64,000 nt of DNA from a virus. Under the pieces are notes generated by a model that made no database searches, was not told the DNA's origin, and was given only the letters and a program-made list of their open reading frames with translations. Positions 46,541 through 54,865 of the stretch are shown here, one piece after another. The position numbers and the translations under genes were made by a program. Location of the stretch: positions 1-64,000 of IMG/VR virus record IMGVR_UViG_3300028073_000014, one strand, 5' to 3'. Each line of letters starts with the position of its first letter. Position 1 is the first letter of the stretch.

Positions 46541-47461
46541 TTATTGTTTCCACAAATTATAGAACTGACGTATCTTATTGTCTAGTTTTTTTTCGATAAA
46601 AAGTTTATGCGCGACAGGAGAATAGCAGGCTTCAGATTTGTTTATCCAGTATCTTAATTTAATATGATTCCTAACGCCAAATGTCATATACTCGGCAATA
46701 ATCTTTGAATTAAAATAAGCAAAAGAGAATAAGTCAGCCGCTTCCCTGTATGAATGCAGCTTTGTTTTGTTAAGTTCGTAGTGATCAATAAAATTCAGAA
46801 AGTTTTGATCCGAAGCGTTCATTGTCTGCTGCATCATCCAGATATCAATGTAAATGTTTGCATTGCCAGCGTATTCAAAATTTAAGAATTTAAATTCTTT
46901 ATTTGACTGGATAACATTTTCTGGACAAATGTCAAAGTGTGCAAGCCCGCAATCTTGCAAGTCTGATTTGTAAAGTCCTTTGAATACGGACCTCATTGTC
47001 CCAACTAACTGGGCCAAAGGAAATGTGTCATAAATCATCGATGCTTCAAATGGACACATTGCATTAAAAATGCGAAGCGTATCATCCTCATCCTTTATCT
47101 TCGTCTGGTGCATTTTCTTAACGTCTCTCGCAAAATCTGACACCAAATTTAATCTTGAACTTAACGGATAGTTCGAAATGTCAGAAAGAAAAATCCCCCT
47201 TGGAAGCTCGAAACAAATAAATTTATTGATCGAATATTCATCCGAGGCGCAAACTATCTTTGGATGAAAAGGAAAATTATATTGGACCAACTCTTTCCAA
47301 AAATTGGGCATTTCTGGCGACAGGTTAACTTTAATCAATAGCGGCTTTTTATCGCTGATTGCAAAGTAAGAGTCGTAAAGAACCTCAGTAGATCTTTTTT
47401 CTATTGAAGTAATTTCGGCGCCAAGCTTACCTTCAATAACTAACCTGATCTCATTAACCAT
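46541..47461 (-). CDS. Aminoglycoside phosphotransferase/choline-kinase-like protein
   Basis: ATG at 47461 is chosen because GAGGAGGAG lies immediately upstream and the ClpA-like gene ends seven bases before; a start at 47530 would overlap it by 62 bases. The ~306-residue protein has the kinase-like signature LAHFDICPENVI (Asp and Asn of the catalytic loop) and FLNFEYAGNANIYIDIW, in which the canonical DFG-type Asp is replaced by Glu or lies in the following IDIW. Related families phosphorylate choline, aminoglycosides or sugars. The small-molecule substrate is unknown. Confidence 0.62.
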   Translation of the reverse strand: MVNEIRLVIEGKLGAEITSIEKRSTEVLYDSYFAISDKKPLLIKVNLSPEMPNFWKELVQYNFPFHPKIVCASDEYSINKFICFELPRGIFLSDISNYPLSSRLNLVSDFARDVKKMHQTKIKDEDDTLRIFNAMCPFEASMIYDTFPLAQLVGTMRSVFKGLYKSDLQDCGLAHFDICPENVIQSNKEFKFLNFEYAGNANIYIDIWMMQQTMNASDQNFLNFIDHYELNKTKLHSYREAADLFSFAYFNSKIIAEYMTFGVRNHIKLRYWINKSEACYSPVAHKLFIEKKLDNKIRQFYNLWKQ

Positions 47462-47468
47462 CTCCTCC

Positions 47469-49889
47469 TCAATTGGGAGAATGTCGTTGCTCTGAATTAC
47501 GTGCTGAACGAAGTTTTTTTGATTTTCCATCCACTTTTATTGCCCCGTTTTCCAAAGACACGGCAATATCATTATATGATCCAGACGCCAAAACGTCAAC
47601 GATCTTTGTCTTTAATTCATTCTCAACGAAGAAGATGATCTTTCTTGCGCCGTCGTTTGAGCTTTTTGTTTCATTAAGAATGAAAGCATAAACTTCTTCT
47701 GAGACACGAAATGCTATCTGTTTATCTTTAAGACTGTCCTTGATCTTGGAGATTTCTTTCTCAGCAATCTTTCGTAAAGCTTCTTCTGTCAACGAGTTAA
47801 ATACAACAATATCATTAAGGCGAGCCAAGAACTCTGGGCGGAAAAATTTTTGCAAGTTTTCCTTAACAACGTCCTTGGTCAAAGCTTGTGCGGCTGCTTG
47901 GAAGAATCCCATTTTCTTGTTATCGGCAAACTGAAAGCCAACATTCCCAGTCAAGATAATAATAGAATTTTTAAAGTCAAGTTTGCGTCCAACTGAAGTT
48001 GTCAGTTGGCCATTGTCCATAATTTGCAATAGAATGTTAATAACATCTGGATGCGCCTTTTCGACTTCATCAAACAAGAAGATGCTGGATGGAAACTTCT
48101 GAAGCTGCTCGGAAAGAATATTGGATTCGCCAAATCCAATGTAACCGGGAGGCGAGCCGATAAGCTTTGATACCGAAGCCTGCTCCATAAACTCTGACAT
48201 ATCGAGCCTAACTAAGCTTGACTCACTGCCAAAAGCTTCCATAGCTAGTGTCTTGGCAAGATATGTTTTGCCAGACCCCGTTGGCCCCAAAAACATAAAA
48301 CTGCCAAGGGGTCTGTTAGACGATGAGAGTCCAAACGAAGATCTGACAACGCAGTTGGAGATCTTTCTTAAAGCCTCGTCCTGTCCGAATACGTGCTTTT
48401 GCAGATTTGTAAAAATGTTTTTAAACTTTGAATCAGAAACGTTGGCGTCTATGAATACGCCAATCTTGTCGGAGAGGGCAGCATAAAGATCCTGCTTGCT
48501 CACTTCCTTTTTAGAGTCCTTGAGCGACGAAAACCATTGGTTATACCTATCTTCGTACTCTTTTACTATAAAAGAGATTTCGTCCTCCTCCGTTGTGCCA
48601 GCAAGCTTTTTCTCCAAGTCTTTGAATAGCTCTGGTCTGGCATAGATTTTAATCTTTGACTTTGAGCCTACGTGATCCATCAAGTCTATCGCCTTGTCTG
48701 GGAATCTTCTATTGGTAATATACTTTTCGCAAAGATCAACGACGCCTTCCAAGATTTTATCTGGATAGTGTACCGCGTGAAACAACTCGTAGTGATTCTT
48801 TATGTTTTTAAGTATTTTTAACGTATCCTTCTTTGAGGGTTCTTTGATGAACAAAGGCTCAAAGCGGCGATTCATTGCCGAGTCGTTCTGGAAGTACTTC
48901 TCATATTCTTTCTGGGTTGTTGCACCAATGCAACTGATCTCGTCACCAGCAAGATAAGGCTTTAAGATATTTGATGCGTCAAGAGACCCCTCGTCATTGC
49001 CCATTCCAGTAATTGTATGAATCTCATCAATAAACAGAATGATGTTCTTTTGCGCCTTAACTTCATTTAGGATCTTATGGAGACGCTCCTCAAACTGGCC
49101 GCGAAGGTTTGTGCCAGCGACAAGGGCAGTCATATCAAGCTGCAAAATAACCTTGCCAAGAAGAAATTCGGTGCAGTCTCCAGCGACAATATGTTTCGCC
49201 AATAGTCCTACGATAGCGCTTTTGCCTACGCCAGCTTCTCCAACAATAATTGGATTCTTCTTTTGTTTGCGGCAAAGGATTTCTGACATCTGCTCAACTT
49301 CCTTTTCTCTAAAGCAAATAAGATCAAAATCTCCCTTAGCCGCTTTCTCATTGTAATTAATGCAATAGCTTTTGATTGCGGCGGATTTTAAATTAGGCTC
49401 AGATCCTTGAGTTGGCGTGGAAACCTTTTTCTTTGGGTTAGAAATATTTTTACACCCAGAATCAATCCTTTCGGCAATATATCCGATATCAATGCCATTC
49501 TTTTTAAAGAATTTTTTAATAAACGGAGAGTGGGTTAGCGCCGATCTGAAGATGTGCTCTACTCCGGTATAGTTTTGACTGTACTGCTTTGAATACGTAA
49601 GAGACTCAGAGATAATCTTATTAGAAATCTGATTAAACTCTGCGTTTTCTTTTGCAGATCCTTTGACAGTTGATGGAAGCGCTTTCCATACAACATCCGC
49701 AAGTTCTTGTGGAGAAATCTTAATGCCGCTAAAGGCAGAGTTTACGATCATCGAGTCCGATTTTAGCAGGGCATAAAACAGGAAGCCATCGCTTATTTCA
49801 GCGATTTTTTTCTCTATGCAAGCTTGTTTGGCAACGTCTAAGACTCTTTTGGCCTTTGGCGTGAAATTGATTTCTTGCACTGTATTCAT
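47469..49889 (-). CDS. ClpA/ClpC-like AAA+ unfoldase
   Basis: The 806-residue protein has the layout of ClpA: a Clp N-terminal repeat domain (~1-145), a first AAA+ module (Walker A GEAGVGKSA ~217-225; LFIDEIHT) and a second module (Walker A GPTGSGKTY; FLFDEVEKAHPDV), then the C-terminal D2 domain. In D2 the loop that binds ClpP has MGF (660-662) where ClpA has IGL and ClpX IGF. No ClpP is encoded in the window. It could direct host ClpP to new substrates or act alone as a remodeller. The ATG is right behind a GTGTAAATG motif. Confidence 0.85.
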   Translation of the reverse strand: MNTVQEINFTPKAKRVLDVAKQACIEKKIAEISDGFLFYALLKSDSMIVNSAFSGIKISPQELADVVWKALPSTVKGSAKENAEFNQISNKIISESLTYSKQYSQNYTGVEHIFRSALTHSPFIKKFFKKNGIDIGYIAERIDSGCKNISNPKKKVSTPTQGSEPNLKSAAIKSYCINYNEKAAKGDFDLICFREKEVEQMSEILCRKQKKNPIIVGEAGVGKSAIVGLLAKHIVAGDCTEFLLGKVILQLDMTALVAGTNLRGQFEERLHKILNEVKAQKNIILFIDEIHTITGMGNDEGSLDASNILKPYLAGDEISCIGATTQKEYEKYFQNDSAMNRRFEPLFIKEPSKKDTLKILKNIKNHYELFHAVHYPDKILEGVVDLCEKYITNRRFPDKAIDLMDHVGSKSKIKIYARPELFKDLEKKLAGTTEEDEISFIVKEYEDRYNQWFSSLKDSKKEVSKQDLYAALSDKIGVFIDANVSDSKFKNIFTNLQKHVFGQDEALRKISNCVVRSSFGLSSSNRPLGSFMFLGPTGSGKTYLAKTLAMEAFGSESSLVRLDMSEFMEQASVSKLIGSPPGYIGFGESNILSEQLQKFPSSIFLFDEVEKAHPDVINILLQIMDNGQLTTSVGRKLDFKNSIIILTGNVGFQFADNKKMGFFQAAAQALTKDVVKENLQKFFRPEFLARLNDIVVFNSLTEEALRKIAEKEISKIKDSLKDKQIAFRVSEEVYAFILNETKSSNDGARKIIFFVENELKTKIVDVLASGSYNDIAVSLENGAIKVDGKSKKLRSARNSEQRHSPN

Positions 49890-49895
49890 TTACAC
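49888..49895 (-). promoter_or_regulatory. GTGTAAAT motif overlapping start codon
   Basis: The minus strand reads CAGTGTAAATG, with the last ATG being the start (49889) of the ClpA-like gene. The overlap with a start codon leaves no room for a leader, so the function may be translational or coincidental. Confidence 0.3.
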
Positions 49896-49898
49896 TGT

Positions 49899-52463
49899 TT
49901 AAGATTCTAAATCAGAAAGCTTTGTATAAATTTTCTCGTTCAAGATTGACAGTGTATTTAAAAATATAGAATCGTCAGATTTATTTCCATACACAATTAC
50001 AATCTCATCTTCCTTGGGCGTGCGACCTTCGCCTTCATAATATCTTGTCATATTATCTTGGCGACCGTCCATTAACCGGCAAGAGATCTGGCCGTACTCA
50101 TCGGATAGTTTGATAAACAAATAGTTGTTGCCGTTTCTGCTAGTTTTTTTGCGAGCTTCCTTAACAATACCAACCATCTTCACCGCTTGCCTTGGTTCTG
50201 ATTGCAGAACTTCATAGCTGGTTAGCAAAGCGTCAGAGTCAGTATCTTGGAACACTTCCTTCAGCTTGTAAGTATAGCTGTATCCAAGAAGCCGCTTCTC
50301 AAAAAACCAATTAGCAAACTTCTCGTATTTCTTATTCATCTCATAAATACGCTTGAATGGTTCGTACTTGGCTTTGAAAGTATTGTAGCGTTTTTCGGAC
50401 ATCAGAGCTTTGCCGTCATCTGCAACTTGCTTATTCTTCATCGCTTCCGAGATGGTTGTCAAGACATCGTAGCCATATTTTGGCGCCAGAAGTTTTACAT
50501 TTCTCTTCTCGCGATCAGTAAGAACATTATAAGTCTGGGCTTCAAGCACAAGTCTGCAACGCTTTTCCGAAAAGCTGGATAAGGTTCCGGCTTGAATCAG
50601 TGCGGAAAGAACTCCGATATTCAGACTGGCTTCCTTGGCTCCATCGAAACAATCAATTTTATTTGAGAACTCTCCTTGGCGAAACTCAAGCAACTTGGAA
50701 AGAATCTTATCTGAAACTCCCTTGATGGCGTTTAAGCCAAAGCGAATATTATTATCTTCGATTTCAAAATCAGGCTTAGACTTAACCAAGTCTGGGGCAA
50801 GCAATCTGATTCCAAAAAATGGTAGTTCTTGAGAGATTGTTTCGATCTCTTCGTGCGGATCTGGTTCGTGTCTAGAAGACTTGAGTAGAGCCAAGAAGAA
50901 CTCTTTGGGATAATTGAACTTTAAATAAGTCGTTAGCGCAGAAAGTGTGGCGTAACTTGCTGCGTGAGAAAGATTAAACGAATAGTTTGCACTATCCTCG
51001 GCTACCTTCCAAAGGACATCTGCGATTTGCGAATCAAGATTATTCTCCCTTACCTTGTTTACAATCTTCTCTTTCCAAGCTGGCATCTCGCTAACCTTCT
51101 TCTTACCAATGATGCGCCGGACAGTTTCAGCTTCGTCAAGGGTAAATCCAACCTTGACAATCATCTTCATTAGCTGCTCTTGGAAGATTGGGATGCCGCC
51201 AGTAATGCTAAGGATATCGTCAAAGAACGGGTGAACGGATTGGAAATCTCCAGTCTCAACGTATCTAGCGTACTGATCTAGAAAGTCCAATGCTCCGGGT
51301 CGCGCAAGAGATAGTACGCAGGCAAGCTCAAGCATATTTCGCGGCTTGACTTTCTTGCAAACGTGGAAGTTTGTATTGGCTTCAATTTGGAACAAGCCCT
51401 TTGGATTCTTTAGGTCTTGCAGAAATCCATAAGTTGAAGGCTGGTCAAAATTAACTGTTTTAAAATCAAGCCCAAGTCTCTGACAAGTGTCAAACACAAC
51501 AGAGAGTGTTCTAAGCCCAAGGATATCAAACTTAACTGTGATTTCTGATACGTTATTCATATCGTATCCAGAAACAACCTCGCCATCTCCAGTCTTCTGA
51601 AGCGGCATAATGTCCTCGTTATTATAATAAGAGATTGATATGCCGGATGGATGAACGCCAGTATTCTTGTTTAAACCCTCGATCTTCTTGGCGATCTTGA
51701 ATACTTTAGGATTCTTATCGCAGAATGCTCTGAAGATTTCGCTTTCATCGTAAGCGTCCTTCAGGGCAAAGACTTTACCGAATTGCTTTGGGATAGAGTC
51801 GCTTACCGCATTAACATCATCCTCCGTCATCTCTCCGACGATCTTGCCACACTCTTTAATGCAAAGTTTTCCTGTCAAAGTATTCATAGTCAAGATCTTA
51901 CAAGTCTTGCCTGAATACTTAGTCTTGATGTAATTGATTACATCCTGACGGCGAGAGAACTCAATGTCATTATCTACGTCAGGCATCAGTGAGCCATCGA
52001 GATAAGTGACTCCGTCCACCACAATCTTCTTTGCGCGGCTCTTTGAGACGAAGCGTTCAAAGAACAGCCCATTCTTGATCGGGTCTACATTGGTAACCCC
52101 AATAAGAAAGAGAATAAGAGAACCAGCAGCAGAGCCACGCCCATAGCCAGTAGGAATGCTATGCTCATGAGCGTAATTAAGAATGTCCCAATTAAGCAGG
52201 ATATAGTCAGTGAAGCCCAGTTCTTCAAAAACTGAAAGCTCGTATTTTGCTCGTTCATAATATTCTTTTTTATTGTTAAGTTTGTCGATGCCTTTTTCCT
52301 TGACTGCCTTGAGGCAGAGTTGACGGAGGAACTCATAGTTTGAAACAGAAGGTGAGATGCCAAGATTCTCATAGTGGCGGGCATCTATCTTGATCTCTGG
52401 AAGACGTACGCCCGGAGGAACGGGATGCTCGTACTTTTGAAAGCAGGCGTTAAAATCGATCAT
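49899..52463 (-). CDS. DNA polymerase III alpha-like (DnaE) polymerase without PHP domain
   Basis: The 854-residue protein covers the palm, fingers, thumb-type and OB parts of a DnaE-type C-family polymerase. Diagnostic pieces are GYGRGSAAGSLILFLIGVTN (~106-125), the catalytic MPDVDND (Asp162, Asp164), KFDILGLRTL (third Asp, ~313), IGKKKVSEMPAWKEK and the OB fold at ~735-800. The N-terminal PHP domain that is normally fused is absent; a separate gene (53083) encodes it, and an exonuclease gene (52460) lies between. It should synthesise phage DNA. GGAGGT ribosome site precedes the ATG. Confidence 0.92.
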   Translation of the reverse strand: MIDFNACFQKYEHPVPPGVRLPEIKIDARHYENLGISPSVSNYEFLRQLCLKAVKEKGIDKLNNKKEYYERAKYELSVFEELGFTDYILLNWDILNYAHEHSIPTGYGRGSAAGSLILFLIGVTNVDPIKNGLFFERFVSKSRAKKIVVDGVTYLDGSLMPDVDNDIEFSRRQDVINYIKTKYSGKTCKILTMNTLTGKLCIKECGKIVGEMTEDDVNAVSDSIPKQFGKVFALKDAYDESEIFRAFCDKNPKVFKIAKKIEGLNKNTGVHPSGISISYYNNEDIMPLQKTGDGEVVSGYDMNNVSEITVKFDILGLRTLSVVFDTCQRLGLDFKTVNFDQPSTYGFLQDLKNPKGLFQIEANTNFHVCKKVKPRNMLELACVLSLARPGALDFLDQYARYVETGDFQSVHPFFDDILSITGGIPIFQEQLMKMIVKVGFTLDEAETVRRIIGKKKVSEMPAWKEKIVNKVRENNLDSQIADVLWKVAEDSANYSFNLSHAASYATLSALTTYLKFNYPKEFFLALLKSSRHEPDPHEEIETISQELPFFGIRLLAPDLVKSKPDFEIEDNNIRFGLNAIKGVSDKILSKLLEFRQGEFSNKIDCFDGAKEASLNIGVLSALIQAGTLSSFSEKRCRLVLEAQTYNVLTDREKRNVKLLAPKYGYDVLTTISEAMKNKQVADDGKALMSEKRYNTFKAKYEPFKRIYEMNKKYEKFANWFFEKRLLGYSYTYKLKEVFQDTDSDALLTSYEVLQSEPRQAVKMVGIVKEARKKTSRNGNNYLFIKLSDEYGQISCRLMDGRQDNMTRYYEGEGRTPKEDEIVIVYGNKSDDSIFLNTLSILNEKIYTKLSDLES

Positions 52464-53086
52464 ACGTTTACCTCCATAATAAGCTTACGGAAAATCTTAT
52501 AATTCATTGTGATATCGTATAGCGCATTGTGTAGCTTACTGGGGTCGTGATCAATTGCAAAGTGCTTTAGCATAAAAGCTTGACTGGTCTTTAAACCCTT
52601 TTCGTGAAAGTTCATCAACTTCATCTGCCAAGGCAGCAAGTCGCCAGATGGCTGAATGCCTTTGAACATTGCCGTTGATAGCGCGCGTGTGTCAATGCAG
52701 CGATTCAGAAAGCTCCAGTTATTCTGAATTCCAATTGTGCCCATCATTGTGTTCAGAATATAAATGTCATAATTTAAAATATTCTGACCAACAAGAAGGT
52801 TGTTGGAGTCATAAAGATACGGTGCAAATTTCTGCCACACATCGATTGGTGGCTTGGCCTTTGAAAGATAAGATGACTTGTCAAACCCAGTTATTCTCGC
52901 TGCTTCATCTGAAACATTCAGATCAGGGTATAAAACAAATTCGTCGTGTGACTCAAGGATCTTTTCTCCTTGACAAACAATCCAAGAAAGCTGCCAAGGG
53001 CGAGAAGAGGTAAGAGACAAGCCTTCGGTCTCTGTATCAAATACTACAAACTTCTGATTAAGATTTTGTTTTAAAAGCGTATTCAC
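52460..53086 (-). CDS. DnaQ-like 3'-5' exonuclease (proofreading subunit type)
   Basis: GTG at 53086 is chosen: AAGGAGG is just upstream and it forms a GTGA overlap with the PHP gene; a longer start at 53101 is possible. The ~208-residue protein shows the DEDDh set: VFDTETEGL (Asp, Glu), NYDIYIL (Asp) and LHNALYDITMNY (His and Asp). It should remove misincorporated bases. It lies between the PHP and polymerase genes and overlaps the polymerase start by four bases. Confidence 0.88.
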   Translation of the reverse strand: MNTLLKQNLNQKFVVFDTETEGLSLTSSRPWQLSWIVCQGEKILESHDEFVLYPDLNVSDEAARITGFDKSSYLSKAKPPIDVWQKFAPYLYDSNNLLVGQNILNYDIYILNTMMGTIGIQNNWSFLNRCIDTRALSTAMFKGIQPSGDLLPWQMKLMNFHEKGLKTSQAFMLKHFAIDHDPSKLHNALYDITMNYKIFRKLIMEVNV

Positions 53087-53817
53087 GATGCCTCCTTCCA
53101 AGATTGGAAACAGAACTCCTTACTCGCGCAGCCATTAACTTCTGGAGCCGAAAGCGTTTGATGCTTTCCCATTCTTCTGTTGCAGGCAATTTTATAAGTT
53201 AACCAAGCCTCATAGTCATCTCTGTTTTTATAATAGATGGACTTCACCATTACTGGGGCAGCGGTCATTGATTTTACAGCCTCTCCAATTACAGAGTCAA
53301 AAGGGAGTTTATTATTTTCCGTAAAGAATACGTGATCGAAATCTTTTAAAAATGTAGGCATACAGTTTCTAAAGTACTGCCAGTTCTGCCAAACGAAACT
53401 ATCGTAAAATGGAATAGCCAACAGGATGTCGTCAGTTAAGCGTGACGCTAGGTCGTCATTAGAGATGATGCCATCTTTCTCTGTATTCGCATAAGTGAAT
53501 ATCTTACTGACGCTTTTAAAGCCAGAATCATTCTTGGCAAAAAGAATCACTTTGCTTTTGGAGGTATCGATAGACTCGTAAGAGTTGCAAATATCCATCC
53601 TCAATCCGAATCTAAGATGAATGTCGTGCTTTGCACAGGTCTTGAATGCCGTCAAGAACCCTGTCAGAGAATCTTCTACCAAATGCAGTGTCTTCAGATT
53701 ATTCTCTAGTGCAATCTGGACAATGCTGTCTGGACCGTCTTTCTTCTGCTTCTCTGGCTCGGCCAGAGTCAGAATGCTTTTCCCTACAGAAAAGCTAGAC
53801 TTGAATAGTGGGATCAT
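53083..53817 (-). CDS. Stand-alone PHP-domain-like N-terminal part of DnaE, degenerate
   Basis: The 244-residue protein follows the fold order of a DnaE PHP domain: a short N-terminal strand (IPLFKSSFSVGKSIL), an IVQIALENNLKTLHLVEDSL block (~33-52) matching the usual AxxxGxxAlaxTDHg, then FKTCAKHDIHLRFGLRMDI (~58-76) and KVILFAKNDSGFKSVSKIFT. The metal-binding His/Asp residues of active PHP domains (HxH, TDH) are replaced. It is encoded upstream of the exonuclease and polymerase genes and may bind the polymerase as a structural piece. Confidence 0.7.
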   Translation of the reverse strand: MIPLFKSSFSVGKSILTLAEPEKQKKDGPDSIVQIALENNLKTLHLVEDSLTGFLTAFKTCAKHDIHLRFGLRMDICNSYESIDTSKSKVILFAKNDSGFKSVSKIFTYANTEKDGIISNDDLASRLTDDILLAIPFYDSFVWQNWQYFRNCMPTFLKDFDHVFFTENNKLPFDSVIGEAVKSMTAAPVMVKSIYYKNRDDYEAWLTYKIACNRRMGKHQTLSAPEVNGCASKEFCFQSWKEAS

Positions 53818-53823
53818 ACCACT

Positions 53824-53851
53824 ATCTTACAGACTTTCAATCCCGTGTCAA
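53824..53851 (-). promoter_or_regulatory. Candidate sigma70-like promoter before polymerase operon
   Basis: TTGACA at 53846-53851 and TAAGAT at 53824-53829 have a 16-base spacer. The -10 ends about six bases before the ATG at 53817, so the transcript would start near the first codon. The -35 lies inside the end of the gene upstream. Confidence 0.45.
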
Positions 53852-54865
53852 GTGTTTTGGGCACCCAGCATAGTATTCTTTTGTGACCTTGTGTCCATCT
53901 TTGGCCATTTTAAAAGCCTCTTCCTTATCGTCCTCAAAAAAGCTTTTTATAATTTTATTATCCTTATCTCTGAGAGCGTAATAATTAAAACTAAATTTAT
54001 ATGGGCAATGCCACTTTGGCTTGCCATCCTTCTTTAATTCACCCTTCTTTTTCGCAAACCCGCACGCGAGCTTGCCAGAAAAAGATCCGTCTGATGGAAT
54101 CGGCTTATCTGCGGCAAAATTAGAATAGGCATCAGCTTCAGAGAACTTATCTACAACTTTTTGAATTTCGGTAAGCTGATACTCAAAGCTTACCAAGTCC
54201 TCATCTGACAAATGCTCCATTTTCAAAAGACCATCGCCGCCTTTTGAAACGTCAAACTTTAAGAATAAAAATTCAACACGCGCCGTAAGCTCGGGGTCAA
54301 GCTTCTTAGACGCTAAGGTATACATCAGATGCTGCATATTGTCTTCGGCGTCTTTGCCAGCAAATACCGCTTTGCTGGTCTTATAGTCACGGATTACAGA
54401 CGTTTTGTCCTTATAAGCGAAGAAGCGGTCGATAAATCCCTTGATCCTGTATTTCTTGTTCTCTTCGTCTACAACAATATCAAACTCTCTTTCGCTGCAA
54501 TCTTGGACCGGTTTCTTTTTGGCGCTGCCAAAAAAGTCGTAGCTTAGCCCAACCAAAGTCATTTCTTTGATTAAGTCAATATTCTCTGGATCAGATACCT
54601 TATTCTTTCTCGCCCTCTTTAGGGTTAAGGACTTGATTGATTTAATGCAAAAAATATCACCAGCCTCCAAGATCTTTTCAACATACTTCTTTCTTCTTGG
54701 ATGCGACAAAACTTCAAGAACAAGGTGGACAACGTCACCCCTGCTTGATCCATCATTTGGTGTGTCTGGCAGCTTTAAAATATAATTGCACCAGTAAGAC
54801 CAGCTGCATTTTTCCAGCGTCTTAATCCTACTAGCAGACAATGCTACGTGTTTTGAGTCACTCAA
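53837..54865 (-). CDS. RecB-family PD-(D/E)XK nuclease
   Basis: The 342-residue protein resembles RecB/Cas4-type exonucleases of phages. ALSASRIKTLEKCSWSYWCN opens it (the S-x-S-x-L-x-x-[FY]-x-x-C start of the family), then GDVVHLVLE (His), IKGFIDRFF (Asp) and VIRDYKTSKA (Asp-x-Lys, ~180), then NMQHLMYTL (motif QxxxY-like). A C-terminal Cys/Lys-rich end could hold an Fe-S cluster with the N-terminal Cys. It may process ends in recombination or degrade host DNA. It overlaps the primase by eight bases. Confidence 0.82.
   Translation of the reverse strand: MSDSKHVALSASRIKTLEKCSWSYWCNYILKLPDTPNDGSSRGDVVHLVLEVLSHPRRKKYVEKILEAGDIFCIKSIKSLTLKRARKNKVSDPENIDLIKEMTLVGLSYDFFGSAKKKPVQDCSEREFDIVVDEENKKYRIKGFIDRFFAYKDKTSVIRDYKTSKAVFAGKDAEDNMQHLMYTLASKKLDPELTARVEFLFLKFDVSKGGDGLLKMEHLSDEDLVSFEYQLTEIQKVVDKFSEADAYSNFAADKPIPSDGSFSGKLACGFAKKKGELKKDGKPKWHCPYKFSFNYYALRDKDNKIIKSFFEDDKEEAFKMAKDGHKVTKEYYAGCPKHLTRD

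Noticed and set aside
53083-53817. Active PHP phosphoesterase
   Set aside because: The His/Asp metal ligands of the family are missing in the corresponding positions, so only a structural role is supported.
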